From assembly GCA_014729775.1 (NCBI GenBank), contig WJJJ01000018.1, positions 1-32,544 of the forward strand: a stretch of 32,544 nt of DNA. The letters are read 5' to 3'. Below the pieces are notes generated by a model. It had not been told where the DNA came from. It made no database searches and saw nothing but the letters and a program-made list of their open reading frames with translations. This DNA is from Candidatus Omnitrophota bacterium (lineage in GTDB: Bacteria; Omnitrophota; Gorgyraeia; Duberdicusellales; 4484-171). Below are positions 27,973 through 32,544 of this stretch, piece after piece. The position numbers were made by a program, and so were the translations under genes. Numbering within the stretch: the stretch's first letter is position 1; each line of letters begins with the position of its first letter.

Positions 27973-29235
27973 ATGGCAAAAAAGAGAAGAAATACCCGTG
28001 AAAAAGAAGTGAATGCGGTTCAGCGGTTCCTTTTGAGAGGACTAGGCTGGACTTTTTTATGCGTCGCAGGATTGATGCTGCTGGGATACGCAGCCGTCTT
28101 TGTCTATGTGAACACGCAGGGAGAACGGATTTTCCTTCGCGGGCTGAAGGAGCAGACCGGTATTGAGGCGACCGTGGAAAGTGTGTCTTTACGTTTTCCG
28201 TTTACTCTGAGTGTCCGCACGCTGGAGTCCGAAACAATTTCCTGTCGTACGCTGAACGCCGTGTTCTTGTTTTATCATCCTGCCCGGCGCGAAATTGTTT
28301 TCCGTAAGGTGTACCTTGAGGGCGCGCGAATTCAATTCCGGAGGGAAGGGGAAAGGATCGTTCTGCCTCTGCCGAAGATCAAGAAAAAAGGGGAGGATCG
28401 CTATCTACTGAAAAAACCGGAACAGGCGCGGCTGCCGGAGGTGTCTCAGGAAGAGGCGGCGGAACCCCCACCGTATCAGATTGTCGCGAGAAAAATCATC
28501 CTCAAAGATTCAGATCTCGTGTTTGAAGACCGTTCTTCCGAAGAGCCGTTCCGGGCGGTCTTGGAGAACGTCCAGGCGGAACTCAAGGATTTTAGTTATG
28601 CGGAAAAACCGAGTTATCAGGTTGACCTGCGGGCGGGGCTGCGCGCGGGTTCATTTTTTTCCGAACGCGCGGTAAAAATACGGGGTTGGGCCGATCATCG
28701 CGAGCGGCACATGGATCTGGAGTTTCAGCTGGACAGAATTCGGTACCGGGCGTTCGCTCATTATTATCCTCCGTTCTGGAAGCCGGAACATCTGGGGATC
28801 AAAAACGCGGTGTTGTCATTTGCGTCCCGATGGACTGCCGAAAATAATAATTTGGTCGTGGACAGCACGCTTACGCTGGATCAGATTGAGTATGTGCAGG
28901 TACAGGAAGGGGAGGAAAAAAACGCAACGCGGAATCTGAAAACGATCCTTGCTTTACTGCGCGGCCCCCGCGAAAAACCGGTGCTGAATTTCAAAATCAA
29001 AACGAAAATGGATGAGCCGAAGTTTGATTTGTCCTCGATCCAGGCAGATATCGGTAAACAAATAAAAATCGGTCCCGCGATGCTGTTTGAGAATTTCTTC
29101 GGAAAGGTGAAATCGGGAGTGAATGAAGGGGTGGAAGAGACCAAAGAAATGACGGTTGATCGCGCCGTGGACGTGCTCAAAGAGGCCGGTGAGGGCATAG
29201 TCGACACCATGAAGGAAATGCTGGGGATTGAATAA
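27973..29235 (+). CDS. AsmA-like / envelope-associated protein with one N-terminal TM helix
   Basis: Basic N-terminus, single TM, then beta-rich repeats (VYLEGARIQFRREGERIVLPLPKI; ARKIILKDSDLVFEDRSSEEPFRAVLENVQAEL) reminiscent of AsmA/DUF748. Confidence 0.6.
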   Translation: MAKKRRNTREKEVNAVQRFLLRGLGWTFLCVAGLMLLGYAAVFVYVNTQGERIFLRGLKEQTGIEATVESVSLRFPFTLSVRTLESETISCRTLNAVFLFYHPARREIVFRKVYLEGARIQFRREGERIVLPLPKIKKKGEDRYLLKKPEQARLPEVSQEEAAEPPPYQIVARKIILKDSDLVFEDRSSEEPFRAVLENVQAELKDFSYAEKPSYQVDLRAGLRAGSFFSERAVKIRGWADHRERHMDLEFQLDRIRYRAFAHYYPPFWKPEHLGIKNAVLSFASRWTAENNNLVVDSTLTLDQIEYVQVQEGEEKNATRNLKTILALLRGPREKPVLNFKIKTKMDEPKFDLSSIQADIGKQIKIGPAMLFENFFGKVKSGVNEGVEETKEMTVDRAVDVLKEAGEGIVDTMKEMLGIE

Positions 29236-29246
29236 GGGGAGTTGCG

Positions 29247-29747
29247 ATGGCAAACGAACGATTGTCGAATTTGATCGGGGAATATCGCAGAGTGATTCAT
29301 ATCCTTCGCACTATCCGAGGGGATCTTCTTCGAATGGAGACCGCACTGGAAGTCGCCAAGGGCTTAAAGCGTGAACTGAACGGAGAGCTGGAACGGGCGC
29401 AACGGTCGGGGAAACAGGAGCGGGTTGCTTTCTGGAAAGAAGTAATTGAAGAGTATTTCTGCCGTGACGAAGGATTTCCTACCGAGCAAGAATTGAAATC
29501 GGCGAGGGAGGCGGTGGAGGCCAAGTACAAAGAGGAAATGTATTATAACCGCAAACTGAAAGTGATCGGCAAGTTGCTGGGGAGCCGCGAAGTCGAGCTG
29601 TTGGAGAATTACGACCGGAAAAATCTGTATATGGGAAACGACCAATCGTCCCGCCGGCACGCTCACGCGGTCGACGAGGAGGAAGAGGAGAAGGCCTTTC
29701 AGGAAGAGAAGGAAAGAAAGAAACGGGTGGCGTTCGATAAAATGTGA
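29247..29747 (+). CDS. Hypothetical coiled-coil/charged protein
   Basis: ORF with SD-like aggggag upstream, heptad-like charged helices, Glu/Lys-rich C-terminus; adjacent to the AsmA-like gene. Confidence 0.6.
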   Translation: MANERLSNLIGEYRRVIHILRTIRGDLLRMETALEVAKGLKRELNGELERAQRSGKQERVAFWKEVIEEYFCRDEGFPTEQELKSAREAVEAKYKEEMYYNRKLKVIGKLLGSREVELLENYDRKNLYMGNDQSSRRHAHAVDEEEEEKAFQEEKERKKRVAFDKM

Positions 29748-29762
29748 GATGGCCAGGGCGCC

Positions 29763-29791
29763 TTTACACCGCGAAAATTTTTTGGTATAAG
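29763..29791 (+). promoter_or_regulatory. Candidate sigma70-type promoter of tRNA-His
   Basis: TTTACA (29763-29768), 17 nt spacer, TATAAG (29786-29791). Confidence 0.6.
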
Positions 29792-29838
29792 AAAACGCAT
29801 GCCTCAGAGAAGTGTTCATTGATCGAATCTTTCGCGAT

Positions 29839-29916
29839 GGTGGATGTAGCTCAGCTAGGCAGAGCACTTGGTTGTGGCCCAAGAGGTCGCGGGTTCAAAT
29901 CCCGTCATCCACCCCA
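29839..29916 (+). tRNA. tRNA-His (anticodon GTG), with encoded G-1 and CCA
   Basis: G+GTGGATG/CATCCAC+C acceptor, CTTGG-TTGTGGC-CCAAG anticodon arm, CGGG-TTCAAAT-CCCG T-arm, CCA at 29914-29916. Confidence 0.95.
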
Positions 29917-30205
29917 ACCATTTTATTAATGGGAGAGAGAAACAGCGTAAGCGGGGCCTTTTCGGAATGCGTACAGGCGATGCCGTCTATTTTGCTCGAT
30001 ATTTTCCGCTGGAAGGAAAAACGCATGCAGCGGCATTGTGCCATTGTGCGTGCAGGCGCGGTTTTCGGGGGAAAGAATTTTATCAGCTGTATCCGATTCT
30101 ATTTTGAACAATCGGACAATTCTTCCTGCAGTGCCGCGCGTCTGCGGTGAGTAGACCGCCAGGGAAACCGGATTGCGTAGGTGTTCTTATTCTCCTCAAT
30201 TTTTC

Positions 30206-30233
30206 TTGCCAAATTCAATTACACACCTATAAT
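30206..30233 (+). promoter_or_regulatory. Candidate sigma70-type promoter (distal)
   Basis: TTGCCA (30206-30211), 16 nt spacer, TATAAT (30228-30233). Confidence 0.5.
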
Positions 30234-30313
30234 GTGTATGATGTGGGCTTCATTCGGCGGACTATGCCGAAGGCTTTCTTCAGGGGAAAATAAATAAAAT
30301 GGCCTTTATCCGT

Positions 30314-30341
30314 TTGCAGAGCGGGAGCGGTGTGGTATACA
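30314..30341 (+). promoter_or_regulatory. Candidate sigma70-type promoter just upstream of the riboswitch
   Basis: TTGCAG (30314-30319), 16 nt spacer, TATACA (30336-30341). Confidence 0.45.
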
Positions 30342-30371
30342 GTAGGTGTAAGGAAAAGACATTGCCGATAG

Positions 30372-30462
30372 GTGTCCGACAAGAGCAAACTCCGGGAAAC
30401 CGGGGGGCGCAAAGCTATGGACCTAAAAGGCATATGCCTTATGGTTGCCAGGCTGCCGTGGA
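30372..30462 (+). ncRNA. GEMM-I class cyclic dinucleotide riboswitch aptamer, with A at the Vc2 G20-equivalent (GEMM-Ib/cGAMP-like)
   Basis: GAGCAAAC-TCCGG-GAAA-CCGGG-GGGCGCAAAGC core; near-canonical GAAA tetraloop receptor CCTAAA...TATGG; 3' GGTTGCCAGGCTGCCG; matches Vc2 layout GGGCAAACC...GAAA...GGGACGCAAAGCC...CCUAA. Confidence 0.88.
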
Positions 30463-30476
30463 GAGGAATTATGCCG

Positions 30477-30505
30477 AAACCGCGCCTGGAGAAGCGCGGT
30501 TTTTT
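30477..30505 (+). terminator. Intrinsic terminator 1 (riboswitch expression platform)
   Basis: AAACCGCGC-ctggagaa-GCGCGGTTT followed by TTT; 9-bp stem. Confidence 0.88.
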
Positions 30506-30515
30506 GCCATGAGCG

Positions 30516-30545
30516 GCCTGCGTCCTGAACGCGCGGGCTTTTTTT
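30516..30545 (+). terminator. Intrinsic terminator 2, in tandem
   Basis: GCCTGCG-tcctgaacg-CGCGGGC followed by TTTTTTT; 7-bp stem with one G-U. Confidence 0.75.
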
Positions 30546-30609
30546 AGGGACGATCGGGCTTCGATAAGGATGCAACACAGGAGGAGGCGGGGAGATGTAC
30601 CAGGGAGGA

Positions 30610-31209
30610 ATGAGTATGTGGAAACAAATTATGGTGTTAGTGATAGGGATCGGAACTTTTTCCGCCGCGGGTTATTTTTATCATTCGATGCATACGGCCC
30701 AAGAAATCCCGCTGCAGCGGGTGTTTGAGATGGACGATCTTCACCGGGAGAAAGGACGTATTCTTGTTGACTCTTCGGTTCAGGAAGAATGGGGCAGCGC
30801 GCCAAAAGTCAATCGATTCTCGGTCAGGGTGGAATTTGTCGATCAGGCATCGGACTCCGCCGATTTTTTCGTTGATTCACAGGGTGTTGACTGTGCGTAC
30901 ACTACCCGTGTCGCGATGGAAGGCGCAGACAGGTATCGGAGCCAGGTTTCTTCCCAACGCGGTCAGATTTCGAAAGCGGACATGGACAGGATGGTGTGTG
31001 TCGCGCGTTTTCTGTTCGAACTGCTGGATAAGGAAGGGGATGTGGTCGTGAGAGAAACAACGGATCCTTATCGTTTACGCTTCGGAAGAACAAATAACGT
31101 GCGGGGGACTCTTCGGAATCTGTTCTCGGCAGAGCAGGCAAAATCCGTGCAGCGCGTAGTTCCTTCGATGATTATCGAACAGGTCAGCACCCGTCCCCCC
31201 GATCTTTAG
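30610..31209 (+). CDS. Hypothetical protein with N-terminal membrane anchor/signal, under riboswitch control
   Basis: SWKQIMVLVIGIGTFSAAGYFYHSM hydrophobic N-terminus; no family recognised; start ambiguous (ATG 30595, 30610 or 30616), gggagga precedes 30610. Confidence 0.7.
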   Translation: MSMWKQIMVLVIGIGTFSAAGYFYHSMHTAQEIPLQRVFEMDDLHREKGRILVDSSVQEEWGSAPKVNRFSVRVEFVDQASDSADFFVDSQGVDCAYTTRVAMEGADRYRSQVSSQRGQISKADMDRMVCVARFLFELLDKEGDVVVRETTDPYRLRFGRTNNVRGTLRNLFSAEQAKSVQRVVPSMIIEQVSTRPPDL

Positions 31210-31350
31210 CCGGCCGGGCTGTATTCCCTCACGAATACTCTGATCCGCAGGAAAAATGAACTTTTGCAGGAAAATTTTGTGTGTTGCGCGGGCAAGGACG
31301 TTCGAATGATGCGGTCAATGGCGTTGAAATTTGCGCGAGCAGAAGAGGGT

Positions 31351-31385
31351 GGGAGTAGAAGAGTGACGGCGTTTCTTCTACTCCC
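31351..31385. terminator. Perfect 12-bp hairpin between convergent genes
   Basis: GGGAGTAGAAGA-gtgacggcgtt-TCTTCTACTCCC; no adjacent long T-tract. Confidence 0.55.
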
Positions 31386-31423
31386 GTCCGTTAACCGTAA
31401 TTACTTTTTTCCCTTTTTCTTGT

Positions 31424-31741
31424 TCAGAAGCTGGATCCGCCGAATCCAGAGTTGCGGCCGCCGCCGAAGTTGTCTCTGCGCGGCTGCATTTTGCGAGCTT
31501 TGTTGACCGTCAGTTTTCTTCCGGCAAGCTCCTGTTCGTTCAGGGCTTCGATCGCTTTCTGCGCTTCTTCCTCTGTGTCGAATTCCGCGAAACCGAACCC
31601 TTTTGATCTACTTGTGTATTTGTCCCGGATAATTTTTACGTCCTGGACGTTGATGCCTTTTTCCTCGATGAACCCTTTCAGGTCTGATTCGTTGGTGTCG
31701 TAATTCAAGTTGCCGATGTACAGTTTTTTCTGTTCTTCCAT
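31424..31741 (-). CDS. RRM-domain RNA-binding protein with Gly-rich C-terminus
   Basis: KLYIGNLNYDTNESDL (RNP2) and SKGFGFAEF (RNP1); C-terminal DNFGGGRNSGFGGSSF; SD aaggaga upstream. Confidence 0.95.
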   Translation of the reverse strand: MEEQKKLYIGNLNYDTNESDLKGFIEEKGINVQDVKIIRDKYTSRSKGFGFAEFDTEEEAQKAIEALNEQELAGRKLTVNKARKMQPRRDNFGGGRNSGFGGSSF

Positions 31742-31884
31742 TTAAGATTCTCCTTTTACACTTGTCCGGAAATCCGTTAACGTAGACACTTGACCCTCTT
31801 TTCCGGCGAAATACCGCTTTTTGGCGCCGTCTCGGATATGCCGCCGGACTATTTCAATGAACACGCGCCATTCTCTGGTTTCAA

Positions 31885-31912
31885 CCAACTATATCATAAT
31901 TAATGGGTTTGG
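31885..31912 (-). promoter_or_regulatory. Candidate promoter of the RRM gene
   Basis: On minus strand: TTGCCA, 16 nt, TATAGT (ttgccaaacccattaattatgatatagt). Confidence 0.45.
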
Positions 31913-32007
31913 CAAGAGAAATTTCAAGGGCCCGGGAAGGTTGATAATTCCGCCGCGCATGATAGGATAAAGAGGTAGCATTTTGTTCGTTTGACCACTT
32001 CCTGGCT

Positions 32008-32544
32008 ATGGGACTTATTGAATTCTTCAAATCGCTGTTCACCCCGGCAGGGTCGCGCCGGCCTGCCGGGCGTCCGCGACGGCGGAGAACGACGCCCCGC
32101 TCCCGGCGTTCCGCGCGTACTCCTCGGTCCGGACGCAGGACTTCTTCCCGCTCCGGCGGTGTGAGGAAGTCTTCGCGAAAGTCTTCTCCAAAATCGGGAT
32201 CGGCGCGGCGGGTGTCCTCTACGTCGTCTTCCCGGCGCAGGCGGGCTTCCGGACGTTCTCCATCGACACCCAAAAAAACGAAATCGGGCCGGCCACGGAA
32301 GAAACCCGTCTCAAAGGCTTCCTCCCGGGCCGCACCCGCGAAGCGTCGTTCCGGGGTTCCGCGGGCCAAAAGAAAATCCTCTTCTCCGGCAAAGATTTCT
32401 TCAGGCCGCGCGCGTCCAAAAAGAACCCCTTCTTCGCCGGCCCCCGGCGGGGCGGTAACGCATTATTTCCCCAAGATTTCGGTCGCGGTGGTGAAACTAA
32501 AAAAAGAAATACGTATCGGAGAAAAAATCAGGATCAAAGGAAAA
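32008..32544 (+). CDS. Arg/Ser/Lys/Pro-rich disordered region fused to EF-Tu domain 2-like module (3' truncated by window edge)
   Basis: Open frame from ATG 32008 to window end (179 codons, no stop): MGLIEFFKSLFTPAGSRRPAGRPRRRRTTPRSRRSARTPRSGRRTSSRSGG...GGAVTHYFPKISVAVVKLKKEIRIGEKIRIKGK; the end resembles small 'translation elongation factor-like' proteins. Absent from the supplied ORF track. Confidence 0.72.
   Translation, partial: MGLIEFFKSLFTPAGSRRPAGRPRRRRTTPRSRRSARTPRSGRRTSSRSGGVRKSSRKSSPKSGSARRVSSTSSSRRRRASGRSPSTPKKTKSGRPRKKPVSKASSRAAPAKRRSGVPRAKRKSSSPAKISSGRARPKRTPSSPAPGGAVTHYFPKISVAVVKLKKEIRIGEKIRIKGK

Noticed and set aside
29868-30107. ORF MVVAQEVAGSNPVIHP...
   Set aside because: Begins inside tRNA-His; tRNA read-through artefact without family features
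30299-30547. 82-aa ORF across the riboswitch
   Set aside because: Covers the aptamer and both terminators; structured RNA, not coding
31351-31385. Strong Rho-independent terminator between the convergent genes
   Set aside because: Stem is perfect but lacks an adjacent U-tract, so kept only as a hairpin of moderate confidence
31881-32369. Minus-strand 162-aa ORF (MARGTPERRFAGAAREEAF...)
   Set aside because: Antisense shadow of the plus-strand basic ORF at 32008-32544; the plus frame has a recognisable domain and stays open

Overview
The window is a densely packed bacterial chromosomal segment, probably from a Gram-negative-type anaerobe with LPS. The lineage is not determinable here; an Omnitrophota-like genome is only a guess. 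Contents in order: (1) a 5'-truncated pstS, then pstC-pstA-pstB-arsC-phoU; (2) a sulfur/iron cluster: PP-loop thiolase-like gene, cysK, His-type thi4, feoA, feoB, osmC; (3) an SPL-like radical SAM gene, a cluster of short palindromes, and an HPP-family membrane protein; (4) a collinear run of about 16 kb with gaps of 20 nt or less: divergent groES, aroK, dprA, topA, xer, waaA/kdtA, lpxK, an LpxL-ELM1 fusion, a GT4-GT9 fusion, GT4, polysaccharide deacetylase and three GT9 heptosyltransferases; (5) a decayed tRNA-Pro copy, tRNA-Pro(TGG), tRNA-Arg(TCT), an AsmA-like protein, a coiled-coil protein and tRNA-His(GTG); (6) a GEMM-I (cyclic dinucleotide) riboswitch followed by two tandem intrinsic terminators and a single unknown membrane-anchored gene; (7) an RRM protein on the minus strand; and (8) a 3'-truncated ORF missing from the supplied ORF track, in which a long Arg/Ser/Lys/Pro-rich tail precedes an EF-Tu-domain-2-like module. 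The strongest finding is the riboswitch: it has A rather than G at the Vc2 G20-equivalent position, the hallmark of 3',3'-cGAMP-responsive GEMM-Ib RNAs. No CRISPR array, transposase or prophage was seen. All calls are by eye; no database or folding software was run.
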